Below are positions 38,921-46,556 of a DNA stretch of 64,000 nucleotides, in pieces. Within the stretch, counting starts at the first letter, position 1. The number at the start of each line of letters is the position of its first letter. The DNA is from Haladaptatus sp. ZSTT2 (lineage in GTDB: Archaea; Halobacteriota; Halobacteria; Halobacteriales; Halococcaceae): assembly GCF_037081775.1 (NCBI RefSeq), contig NZ_JBAMHQ010000001.1, positions 1,612,001-1,676,000 of the forward strand, read 5' to 3'. The notes under the pieces are model-generated. The model searched no databases. It was not told the DNA's origin and saw nothing but the letters and a program-made list of their open reading frames with translations. Position numbers and translations under genes: made by a program.

Positions 38921-40159
38921 TCACTGGTCCTCGCCGCCGTCTGCCATCGGCGTTGGCGCTTCCTGTTTTGCGCCTTTGAGAATCGAGTTCGCAAGGCGCG
39001 ACTGGAAGCCGTGGTACTTCGCCACGCCGGTCGCGTCTGCCTGCGTGATGCCGTCGACCGTCTCCGTGTTGAACGAGGCGGCCGATTCTGAGTACACCGC
39101 GAAATCGCTCTCGCGGGCGACGACGCGGGCCTGTCCGCCCTGGAACTTCACGGTGACCGTACCCGTGACGCGCTCTTGGGTCGTGTTGATGAACCCTTCG
39201 AGCGCCGTGACGAGCGGGGCGTTGATGAGGCCCTCGTAGGCTTTTTCAGCCCACTGGTTGTCGATTTGTTTCTTGAACGAGCGCTCCTCTTTGGTGAGGA
39301 CGAGCTGTTCTAAGCCCTCGTGGGCGTTCAGGAGCACTGTCGCGGCGGGGTGCTCGTAGTTCTCGCGCACTTTGAGCCCGAGCATGCGGTCTTCCATCAG
39401 GTCGGTGCGGCCAATGCCGTATTTGCCTGCGAACTCGTTCAGGTACTCGATGAGCGAGACGGCGTCCAGCTGCTCGCCGTCTACGGCGACCGGGTAGCCG
39501 TTCTCGAACGTAATCTCGACGAGTTCGGTCTCGCCGGTCGGGGCCGTCGTCCACTCGTAGATGTCCTCGCCGGGGATGAACGAGGGGTCTTCTAAGTCGT
39601 CGCCTTCGACCGAGCGACTCCAGAGGTTCGTGTCGATACTCCACGCGCCCTCGTTGCCGCTCTCTACGGGGAGGTTCTTCTCTGCTGCGTACTCGATTTC
39701 CCACTCGCGGGTGAGGCCGAGTTCGCGCACGGGAGCGATGACTTCTAAGTCAGATTCGCGCCAGACGGCCTCGAAGCGCAGTTGGTCGTTGCCCTTGCCC
39801 GTACAGCCGTGGGCGATGCCGGTACAGCCGACCTCTTTTGCCTTTTCGAGGATGGCTTCGGCGATGATTGGGCGGGCGAGTGCGGTGCCAAGTGGGTAGC
39901 CTTGGTAGTCTGCGTTCGCTTTGACGGCGTCAAGACAGAGGTTTGCGAACTCGGCTTTCGCGTCGATGACGTAGTGTTCTAAGTCGAGCGCGTCTGCGGT
40001 CTCTTCTGCTTCGTCGAACTCAGCTTCCGGTTGGCCAACGTCGACGGTGATGCCGACGACTTCGTCGTAGCCGTATTCTTCTTTGAGCAGTGGGACGCAA
40101 ACGGTCGTGTCGAGCCCGCCGGAGAAGGCGAGGGCGATTTTTGTGGATTCTGTGGTCAT
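38921..40159 (-). CDS. argG: argininosuccinate synthase ArgG
   Basis: 412-aa N-type ATP pyrophosphatase joining citrulline and aspartate. The PP-loop SGGLDTTVCV is at residues about 14-23. The ARPIIAEAILEKA and HGCTGKGNDQLRFE motifs contact ATP and citrulline. The C-terminal tail is acidic. A long 5' leader holds a mini-ORF and two hairpins (see 40197-40353), and no TATA lies within 30 nt of the ATG. Confidence 0.97.
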   Translation of the reverse strand: MTTESTKIALAFSGGLDTTVCVPLLKEEYGYDEVVGITVDVGQPEAEFDEAEETADALDLEHYVIDAKAEFANLCLDAVKANADYQGYPLGTALARPIIAEAILEKAKEVGCTGIAHGCTGKGNDQLRFEAVWRESDLEVIAPVRELGLTREWEIEYAAEKNLPVESGNEGAWSIDTNLWSRSVEGDDLEDPSFIPGEDIYEWTTAPTGETELVEITFENGYPVAVDGEQLDAVSLIEYLNEFAGKYGIGRTDLMEDRMLGLKVRENYEHPAATVLLNAHEGLEQLVLTKEERSFKKQIDNQWAEKAYEGLINAPLVTALEGFINTTQERVTGTVTVKFQGGQARVVARESDFAVYSESAASFNTETVDGITQADATGVAKYHGFQSRLANSILKGAKQEAPTPMADGGEDQ

Positions 40160-40196
40160 TGGGTGTGTGCTGTGGGATGGGTTGTCGGATGTGACA

Positions 40197-40224
40197 CTCA
40201 GAACACGTAGTTGTACGTTCTGAG
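40197..40224 (-). promoter_or_regulatory. 8-bp hairpin in the argG leader
   Basis: Perfect CTCAGAAC/GTTCTGAG arms with a 12-nt interior containing a further GTA/TAC pairing. It lies about 38 nt before the argG ATG. It could act as a leader hairpin or DNA palindrome. Confidence 0.55.
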
Positions 40225-40262
40225 GAAGTGAGGCGAACCGGACGTTGAAGAATTGGTATTAA

Positions 40263-40276
40263 GGGCCTAGAGGCCC
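40263..40276 (-). promoter_or_regulatory. 6-bp GC hairpin overlapping the mini-ORF stop
   Basis: Minus-strand GGGCCTCTAGGCCC: GGGCC and GGCCC arms around a 4-nt loop that contains part of the TAG stop. TTAATACC follows. It is positioned as an attenuator-type stem, but the following sequence is not a clear U-run. Confidence 0.5.
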
Positions 40277-40353
40277 GGTCGCGGTCGCACGCTGACGATA
40301 ACGGACGCCGTGCTCACCGAGAGGGGCGAGCCAACGACGGCAGTCCGTGACAT
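40267..40353 (-). CDS. 28-codon leader ORF upstream of argG
   Basis: Minus-strand ATG at 40353, 28 codons, starting MSRTAVVGSP and ending SVRPRPGL, with high third-position GC. The last Arg codons are both CGA, a rare codon in this genome. A TATA-like TTTTGTA lies about 27 nt before the ATG, fitting a leaderless mRNA. It ends inside a hairpin 107 nt before argG. It looks like an arginine-responsive leader peptide, but no mechanism is proved. Confidence 0.5.
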   Translation of the reverse strand: MSRTAVVGSPLSVSTASVIVSVRPRPGL

Positions 40354-40437
40354 GTGTTGAAATCATGAGAGAGAGGAGTACAAAAGTGTTGCGCATTTTC
40401 GGGCGGAAATCGCCTGCCGTGCGTGAGAATGTGTACC

Positions 40438-40959
40438 TCAGACGAGCGTCTTCGGGCGCGTCGAGAGGTAGTCAAACACCGCGCCGAGGGTGAAGCCGTA
40501 GGCGAAGTGGGCCAACAGCGTCACGACGAGGTAGAGGGCGAGCGCGAGTCCGCCCACGCCCGGATAGAACGCGGGCGCAAAGCCGGTCCACAGCACGAAG
40601 CCAAAGGAGACGCCCTTTATCGCGTATTTCTCACCCGGGAGGTACGCTCCGAGCGAGGCGAGCAACAGCGGCCAGATTATCATGCCGCCAAGCAGGAAGA
40701 TGGCGTAGCCAACCGCCGTGGGGTTCGCCGGATAGAGCGCATCGAGGCCGAGCAACGTCGCAAACGAGGCGAACTCGCTCACGTCGAAGACGCTCAGCGA
40801 CGCGCCAACGAGCAGTCCAATCGTCATCGCCGCCGTGCCGACCAGCCCGCCTACCGCGCCGACGAACCCGTCGGTGATGACGCCGGTCAAATGGTCAAAA
40901 TCCGGGTCTGCCACGTCGTCTGACATCTCCGCTAAATATTGCGCATCATTTTCGGCCAT
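40438..40959 (-). CDS. polytopic membrane protein, function unknown
   Basis: 173-aa protein starting MAENDAQYLAEMSDD, with an acidic head and four to five hydrophobic stretches (for example VGAVGGLVGTAAMTIGLLVG and YAIFLLGGMIIWPLLLASLG). It is divergent from the cytochrome oxidase operon with an AT-rich spacer. I believe similar haloarchaeal proteins are called DUF6789, but this is weak recall. Proximity suggests a role near the oxidase. ATG 40959 avoids a hydrophobic non-homologous extension. Confidence 0.65.
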   Translation of the reverse strand: MAENDAQYLAEMSDDVADPDFDHLTGVITDGFVGAVGGLVGTAAMTIGLLVGASLSVFDVSEFASFATLLGLDALYPANPTAVGYAIFLLGGMIIWPLLLASLGAYLPGEKYAIKGVSFGFVLWTGFAPAFYPGVGGLALALYLVVTLLAHFAYGFTLGAVFDYLSTRPKTLV

Positions 40960-41083
40960 GTCAATAGTTACCATTACTACCGGCAAAAACGTTCCCTCTC
41001 TTGCTGCCACGTAGACAGTTTTTATTTCTTATGTATTTGGGCGGATAGGGTGTGTTTTGTGGGCATTAATCGGTCTGAAATCC

Positions 41084-41101
41084 GTGAATTCCCGAAATCA
41101 C
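41084..41101. promoter_or_regulatory. imperfect palindrome upstream of coxB
   Basis: GTGA-a-TTC-cc-GAA-a-TCAC with only the A/A pair mismatched. It lies in the divergent region between the membrane gene and the oxidase operon, about 25 nt before an AT-rich TATA area (GAATATACATATAATAATAG at 41111-41130). Confidence 0.35.
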
Positions 41102-41139
41102 TAAATGTGCGAATATACATATAATAATAGATTGTGATA

Positions 41140-41877
41140 ATGATTTGGGTACCACTTGTCACGAGTATCTTCCTCGCGTCTGGGCTTGGGGGACTCATTC
41201 CGGGGGGGACGCGCGCGAACGTGTTCGAACGAATTTTCGTGGTATTCCTCATCCTCGGCACGCTCGTCGGGGTTGTCGTTATCACCTACATGTTGTACAA
41301 CGCGTACAAGTACCGCGACCAGCCGAGTCGCGCGAAATCGGATGCGAAAGACCGCCCACGCCTCGGTGAACTCCCGACCGGTGGTGGCGGCGGGCGGAAA
41401 CTGTTCGTTTCGTTTTTCCTGAGTTCGATTATCGTGCTCTCACTTATCACCTGGACCTACGGAACGCTGCTGTTCGTCGAAGCCGGGGACGTCCCTCAAG
41501 AAGACGAACTGGAAATCAAGGTCACCGGCTTCCAGTTTGGCTGGAAGTTCGAGTACCCAAACGGGCACACGACGTCGGGTGAGCTGCGGATTCCAGAGGA
41601 CCAGCGCATCCGCCTCGTCGCCACCTCAGAAGACGTGTTCCACTCCTTTGGCGTCCCGGGGTTGCGGGTGAAAATGGACGCCATCCCCGGCCAGGAGACG
41701 ACTCAGTGGGTTATCGGCGACGAACCGGGGTCGTATCAAGCGCTGTGTTACGAACTCTGCGGGGTGGGGCACTCCTACATGGCGGCTGATATTATCGTCA
41801 TGGAGCGGGGTGCGTTCGACGACTGGTACGAGAACACGACGGCGAACGAAACGGCGAATCAAACGGTGACAGCATGA
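41140..41877 (+). CDS. coxB: cytochrome c oxidase subunit II (CuA)
   Basis: 245-aa (ATG) CuA-carrying subunit. Two N-terminal hydrophobic spans precede a periplasmic/extracellular cupredoxin domain. The CuA ligands are in [13 protein letters not shown] (His) and [12 protein letters not shown] (Cys, Cys, His, Met). It accepts electrons from a halocyanin or cytochrome and passes them to subunit I. The GTG at 41134 would add two residues. It overlaps the next gene by 4 bp (ATGA). Confidence 0.95.
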   Translation: MIWVPLVTSIFLASGLGGLIPGGTRANVFERIFVVFLILGTLVGVVVITYMLYNAYKYRDQPSRAKSDAKDRPRLGELPTGGGGGRKLFVSFFLSSIIVLSLITWTYGTLLFVEAGDVPQEDELEIKVTGFQFGWKFEYPNGHTTSGELRIPEDQRIRLVATSEDVFHSFGVPGLRVKMDAIPGQETTQWVIGDEPGSYQALCYELCGVGHSYMAADIIVMERGAFDDWYENTTANETANQTVTA

Positions 41878-44369
41878 CAACAGACGACCGACAGCCAGCG
41901 GACGGGGAGCAGGAAATCGACCGGAGCGAAGGCACGCTGCCGACACCCGGCGCGGAAGACGGACTCGTCCCGACAGAAGGTGGGCTGCCACCGACTGCCT
42001 CGGTCAAACGTTGGCTCGTCACGACGAATCACAAGGACATCGGCATCCTCTACACCGTGACGGCGCTGTTCTTCCTCATCTTCGGCGGCGTCCTCGCCTT
42101 GCTCATCCGCGCCCAGCTCTGGACGCCCGGCCCGAGCATTCTCTCTGCGACGGCCTACAACCAGACCGTCTCGCTGCACGGGCTCATCATGGTGTTCTGG
42201 TTCCTCTCGCCGCTCGCCTTTGGCTTCGCCAACTACGTCGTCCCGCTCCAACTCGGCGCGAAAGACCTCGCGTTCCCGCGGCTCAACTCGCTTTCCTACT
42301 GGCTCTATCTGGCTTCTGGGCTCCTCCTTGGCGTCTCCTTCTTCCAAGAAGGGACGTTTTCGGGCGGCTGGACGATGTACGCGCCGCTCAACGTCCCCGT
42401 GTTCACCCCCGAAGTGGGCGCGAGTACGGCGATTCTCGCGCTCATGTTGTTCGTCGCTTCGGTCACCGTCTCGTCGGTGAACTTCCTCACGACGATGCAT
42501 CGTATGCGCGCGAAAGGCCTCACCCTCCGGCGGATGCCGCTGTTCTCGTGGACCATTCTCCTCACTGTCTGGATGATGCTGTTCGCGTTCGCTGCGCTGC
42601 TCGCCGCGCTGTTGATTCTCCTCTCAGACCGTCTGCTCGGCACGACGTACTTCATGCCGGACAACCCCGGCGGCTCCATCCTCTGGGCGCACCTGTTCTG
42701 GTTCTTTGGCCACCCTGAGGTGTACATCGTCTTCTTCCCCGCCCTTGGCGTGATGGCGGAGACGTTCCAGACGTTCACCGGCCGCCGCCTCGTCGGCCGA
42801 CGCTGGTTCATCGCCTCGATGGTGCTCGTGGCGATTCAGAGCTTCATGGTGTGGATGCACCACATGTTCCTCACCTCAATTAACCTCAACATCAAGACGC
42901 TGTTCATGGCGACCACCATCGGTATCTCGCTGCCCTTTGACCTGATGGTGTTCGCGCTCATCTACACCATGATTAAGGGGAGAATACGCTTTACGACGCC
43001 CTTCCTGTTCTCGTTTGGGGCGCTCTTGCTGTTCATCATCGGTGGGATCACCGGGGTGTTCCTCGGCGCGGTCGTCCTCGACTACGAGTTCCGGGGCACC
43101 TACTGGGTCGTCGCCCACTTCCACTACGTGATGGTGGGCGGGGTCACCGCCCTGTTTGGCGGCCTCTACTACTGGTATCCGAAGATGAGTGGGCGGATGT
43201 ACAACGAGTTCCTCGGGAAGGTGCACTTCGCGCTCTACTTCGTCGGATTCAACCTGCTCTACTTCCCGATGTTCATCGCGTGGGAAACGCCCCGCCGGGT
43301 GTTCGAGTACCACGTCGCGCTCATCACGTGGCACCAACTCGCCACCGTCGGCGGGTTCATCCTTGGCGCGTCGTTCCTCGTGATGTTCTACAACCTCACG
43401 GTGAGCCTCTGGGCAGGCGAAAAGGCCGACGACAACCCGTGGGTGTACGCCACGACCGCGGAGTGGGCCGTCTCCTCGCCACCGCCGCTCGACAACTTCC
43501 CCGGAACGCCGAGCTACGGCACGGGGATGCTCACGTTCTCTGAAAGCACGTCCGAAGCCACCGATGGCGGCGTCGCAGTCGAGAATCACGACCACCACCC
43601 GAGCCACGCGAGCATCTGGCCGCTCGTCGTCGGCGTCGCGGCCTTCTTCGCGTTCCTCGGGCTGTCGGGGTTCAGCCAGGGCGTCCTCGCACCCGATTTC
43701 GCAGGCGGTTTCTACGTCCTCTGCGCCGTCTTTGGCTTCGGCCTTGGCATGTATGCACTTGTCTCCATGGGGTTAGAGAAGTTCCACGGCCCAGCAGAAC
43801 CCACCGGCGAACGCTGGCCGTTTGCGGGTATCGAGAACATGAAACTCGGCGTCTGGATTTTCCTCGCCTCAGACGTGGTGCTCTTTGGCGCGTTCATCGG
43901 GTCGTACGTGTTCATCCGCGTGGCGTCGGGCTGGATCGCGTGGGAGCCAGTCCCCCACGACCCTGTGCCGGGGCTGATAAACACCTACCTCCTGCTCACG
44001 AGCAGTTTTAGCATCGTGCTCGCGCTCGTCGCCGCCGAACGAAAGAACAAGCGCCTGCTCATGGTGACGCTCGCCGCGACGTTCCTGCTCGGCGTGGGTT
44101 TCCTCATCAATAAGGGGATCGAATGGTACGAACTGTTCCACGAAGGCCTCTGGCTGTCTACGAACATCCGCACCTCGACGTTCTTCCTCACGACGGGCTT
44201 GCACGCCGCCCACGTCATCGTTGGCCTCTTCATCATCGTGTACCTGTTCGTCCGCGCCTCGCGGGGGGCGTACCTCGAAAACAACCGCTCGATCGAGTAC
44301 TTCGGGCTGTACTGGCACTTTGTCGATATCGTCTGGCTGTTCCTGTTCCCGCTGTTCTACATCCTGTAG
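41874..44369 (+). CDS. fused cytochrome c oxidase subunits I and III
   Basis: 831-aa fusion. The subunit I part (about 45-560) has haem a ligand His102 ([10 protein letters not shown]), CuB site GHPEVY with His280 and the crosslinking Tyr284, His329-His330 (MHHMF) and the haem a3/a pair in [10 protein letters not shown] (His415, His417). PEVY is the A1-type D-channel Glu form. From about residue 575 an additional seven-span CoxC-like domain follows ([16 protein letters not shown] onward). A 40-residue acidic head precedes TM1. Both domains seem complete. Confidence 0.94.
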   Translation: MTTDDRQPADGEQEIDRSEGTLPTPGAEDGLVPTEGGLPPTASVKRWLVTTNHKDIGILYTVTALFFLIFGGVLALLIRAQLWTPGPSILSATAYNQTVSLHGLIMVFWFLSPLAFGFANYVVPLQLGAKDLAFPRLNSLSYWLYLASGLLLGVSFFQEGTFSGGWTMYAPLNVPVFTPEVGASTAILALMLFVASVTVSSVNFLTTMHRMRAKGLTLRRMPLFSWTILLTVWMMLFAFAALLAALLILLSDRLLGTTYFMPDNPGGSILWAHLFWFFGHPEVYIVFFPALGVMAETFQTFTGRRLVGRRWFIASMVLVAIQSFMVWMHHMFLTSINLNIKTLFMATTIGISLPFDLMVFALIYTMIKGRIRFTTPFLFSFGALLLFIIGGITGVFLGAVVLDYEFRGTYWVVAHFHYVMVGGVTALFGGLYYWYPKMSGRMYNEFLGKVHFALYFVGFNLLYFPMFIAWETPRRVFEYHVALITWHQLATVGGFILGASFLVMFYNLTVSLWAGEKADDNPWVYATTAEWAVSSPPPLDNFPGTPSYGTGMLTFSESTSEATDGGVAVENHDHHPSHASIWPLVVGVAAFFAFLGLSGFSQGVLAPDFAGGFYVLCAVFGFGLGMYALVSMGLEKFHGPAEPTGERWPFAGIENMKLGVWIFLASDVVLFGAFIGSYVFIRVASGWIAWEPVPHDPVPGLINTYLLLTSSFSIVLALVAAERKNKRLLMVTLAATFLLGVGFLINKGIEWYELFHEGLWLSTNIRTSTFFLTTGLHAAHVIVGLFIIVYLFVRASRGAYLENNRSIEYFGLYWHFVDIVWLFLFPLFYIL

Positions 44370-44378
44370 GTAACCATC

Positions 44379-44639
44379 ATGACATCAACAAAACTCTACG
44401 CCGCAATCTACGTCGTCCTGTTCGTTCTGGCGACGGCACAGGTGTTAATCGAATTCGCGGGCCTCGCCTACTGGGTGGCCTTTGGCGTCATCATCGTCCT
44501 TTCGTTCGTGAAGGCGCTGTTCGTCGCGGGCTACTACCAGCACCTTGTCAGCGAACCGCGCTCTGTGAGCTTCGTCATGCTGATTGGCCTGCTCGCAGCG
44601 CTCGCGCTCACGCTTGCGGCGTCGTATTCGATCACATGA
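44379..44639 (+). CDS. cytochrome c oxidase subunit IV-like protein
   Basis: 86-aa protein with three hydrophobic spans, including a LFVAGYYQHL motif typical of the prokaryotic cytochrome oxidase subunit IV (CtaF/COX4_pro) family. It follows the fused catalytic subunit by 9 bp and overlaps the next gene by 4 bp, so it is part of the operon. Its function in the complex is structural. Confidence 0.86.
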   Translation: MTSTKLYAAIYVVLFVLATAQVLIEFAGLAYWVAFGVIIVLSFVKALFVAGYYQHLVSEPRSVSFVMLIGLLAALALTLAASYSIT

Positions 44640-45301
44640 CGCAGTTGGTTCGCTATCGTCAATCGCTCCCTTCGGAACTGCCGTTCTGGGCGGCGTTGGT
44701 GGCCGTCGAACTCCTCTCGATATTCGCCTATCTCGGTTTCACCAACACTACCGTGAGCAGCTATCGGTATCTCGTCTACCCATTTCTCTGGATTAACGTC
44801 GCCCTCTGGGCGGTGATTCACACCCGACCCACACAAGCCAGTCGGCGTCTCAAAGCAGTCGCGCTCGTGGCTTCACTCGCCTACCTGCTCGCCCTCTCGA
44901 TGCTCTCCGGGCTGGTCGAACTCTCCTCGCTCCAGGCCGCCCACAGCCACCTTCCGAGCGGGCTGCAGGTCACGATGTCCGCCCCCGGCTGGGGGCCGCG
45001 CGTGTTCTACACCGGGGCGTTTGGCCATCTCTCGTTCATTCCCTACCGGGTGATTGGCTACCTCGCGCTCAGCTACCTGCTCTACGTCACCATCCTCGAC
45101 GTGGCGGTCGCCGCGATTTCGGCGCTGTTCGGCGTCGCCTCGTGTATCGCCTGTAGCTTCCCGCTCGTCGCCACGCTTCTCGCGGGCGTGACCGGCGGCT
45201 CTACGGGACTGGTCACGAGCCTCTCTGCGTACTCACTCGACATCTCGACGGTCGCGTTCCTCCTTGCGGTCTGTCTGTTGTACTGGCGACCCGGTCGGTA
45301 G
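44636..45301 (+). CDS. polytopic membrane protein of the oxidase operon
   Basis: 221-aa protein with about seven hydrophobic segments. It has a SSLQAAHSHLPSGLQ loop and a late ASCIACSFPLVATL with two Cys that could bind metal or form a disulfide. No known enzyme motif. It is translationally coupled to subunit IV by ATGA. I believe it belongs to the DUF7546 type of haloarchaeal proteins. A maturation or assembly role for the oxidase is a guess from position. Confidence 0.7.
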   Translation: MTQLVRYRQSLPSELPFWAALVAVELLSIFAYLGFTNTTVSSYRYLVYPFLWINVALWAVIHTRPTQASRRLKAVALVASLAYLLALSMLSGLVELSSLQAAHSHLPSGLQVTMSAPGWGPRVFYTGAFGHLSFIPYRVIGYLALSYLLYVTILDVAVAAISALFGVASCIACSFPLVATLLAGVTGGSTGLVTSLSAYSLDISTVAFLLAVCLLYWRPGR

Positions 45302-45736
45302 TCACCCGGCCATGATGAGTTTCACGACGACGGCACCGAGAAACAGTAGGCCAATGCACCACCCGCCGATGGCGGTTGCCTGCGCGCTGGTCAGCCCGCG
45401 GGCGCGCGCGGAGCCGTATACGCCAGAAAAGAGGAAGCTAGCGAGCACGCCGAGCGCCACGACGACCAGCACGACGCCGACGGTCTGTTTGAGCACGGCC
45501 GGGACGTCCTCGCCGCTCACGGCAAGGATGATGCCGCCACCGAAGCCAAGCGAGAGCACGAGAAAGCCCGCCACCCAACTCGCCGGATGGTGGACGAGTC
45601 GGGTTACTGCGCCGACAACGTCTCGGTCGGGTTCGGTGAGCGTCCTGATCGGCCCAGTTCGGACGAGAACTATCGCCACGGCGACCAAGAACAGGCCCAT
45701 CAACAGGGGAATCAGGAGGGTGTCTGCTTGAACCAT
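45302..45736 (-). CDS. four-span membrane protein, function unknown
   Basis: 144-aa protein with four hydrophobic segments, starting MVQADTLLIPLLMGLFLV. I take ATG 45736, since TTATAA lies about 30-35 nt before it on the minus strand and the upstream in-frame segment to 45820 is non-hydrophobic and overlaps that promoter. It is convergent with the oxidase operon. No family is recognised, though the location suggests an electron-transport-related membrane role. Confidence 0.7.
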   Translation of the reverse strand: MVQADTLLIPLLMGLFLVAVAIVLVRTGPIRTLTEPDRDVVGAVTRLVHHPASWVAGFLVLSLGFGGGIILAVSGEDVPAVLKQTVGVVLVVVALGVLASFLFSGVYGSARARGLTSAQATAIGGWCIGLLFLGAVVVKLIMAG

Positions 45737-45893
45737 GAGTGCAACCTTCCCTAGACATACGGCATTGTTCGTTATAATTGTATGTTGACCACTCGCTTCG
45801 AGTAGCAACGCTTCTGACATCTCAACGGTGAATACAATTCCACAGACAGTCGTTTGTCGGAGTATTTTTATTGAGCCGTGTTAATTAGTGTCT

Positions 45894-46079
45894 ATGTCAG
45901 ATGCACTCAGTTCGATCAACATCGGGGACTTGCTCAAGCTCCTGCTCGGGCTCGTGGTGGTTTGGGTGGCCCTCGAAATCGTCCTCCAGGTTCTCGACTT
46001 TGCCGTCGAATTTATGAGCTCGATCATGGGGCTCATCATCATCGCCCTTATCGTCCTCTGGTTCCTCGACACTATTTGA
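45894..46079 (+). CDS. small membrane protein, function unknown
   Basis: 61-aa protein with two hydrophobic helices (GDLLKLLLGLVVVWVALEIV and a second beginning SSIMGLIIIALIVLW). It starts ATG 45894 with TGTTAATTAG about 20 nt upstream. Its TGA is immediately followed by the GTG of the next gene, so the two are coupled. The family is unrecognised; perhaps DUF7554. Confidence 0.65.
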   Translation: MSDALSSINIGDLLKLLLGLVVVWVALEIVLQVLDFAVEFMSSIMGLIIIALIVLWFLDTI

Positions 46080-46556
46080 GTGTACAGCCTGAACGTCCCA
46101 GTTCCCGGTGAGGTGTCACGCCTCGCTGCGGACCTGTTTCCACAGCTTGTTGGCTTCGACCGGATTCGAGAGCGCCACACCCTCCTCGCAAAACGGCTGG
46201 GCGACGAGGAGTTTTACACGCTCGAGACACGCCTTCGACAAGCGCTCGCGGGCGCACCCGCCTTCGAAGTGCAGGTAACGGGCATCGACCAGTTCGACCA
46301 GCCGACGCGCGGCCCCGGCCCGGTCGTCTACCTCGCCGTCGAAAGTCCCGGTCTCATGCAACTGCACAACCGCCTCACGGAGACGTTTAGCAACATCGAG
46401 GGACTCGAAGGCGACGACTACACCCCACACATCACGCTCGGGCGCGGCGGGACGCTTTCTGCGACCATCGAGCCGATTACGTGGACGGTCTCACAGCTCG
46501 AACTGTTCGACGCGAAACACCGCGAAGTCGCCAGCCGAATTCGGCTCCCCGCTTAG
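46080..46556 (+). CDS. 2'-5' RNA ligase/2H phosphoesterase family protein
   Basis: 158-aa 2H-type protein beginning MYSLNVPVPGEV. The C-terminal H-x-T motif is clear (PHITLGRGG). The first motif reads H-T-L-L in RERHTLLAKRLG, one residue off the usual H-x-T/S, so activity may differ. Such proteins are tRNA- or RNA-processing cyclic phosphodiesterases (LigT/ThpR). The start is GTG 46080, adjacent to the preceding stop. Confidence 0.78.
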   Translation: MYSLNVPVPGEVSRLAADLFPQLVGFDRIRERHTLLAKRLGDEEFYTLETRLRQALAGAPAFEVQVTGIDQFDQPTRGPGPVVYLAVESPGLMQLHNRLTETFSNIEGLEGDDYTPHITLGRGGTLSATIEPITWTVSQLELFDAKHREVASRIRLPA

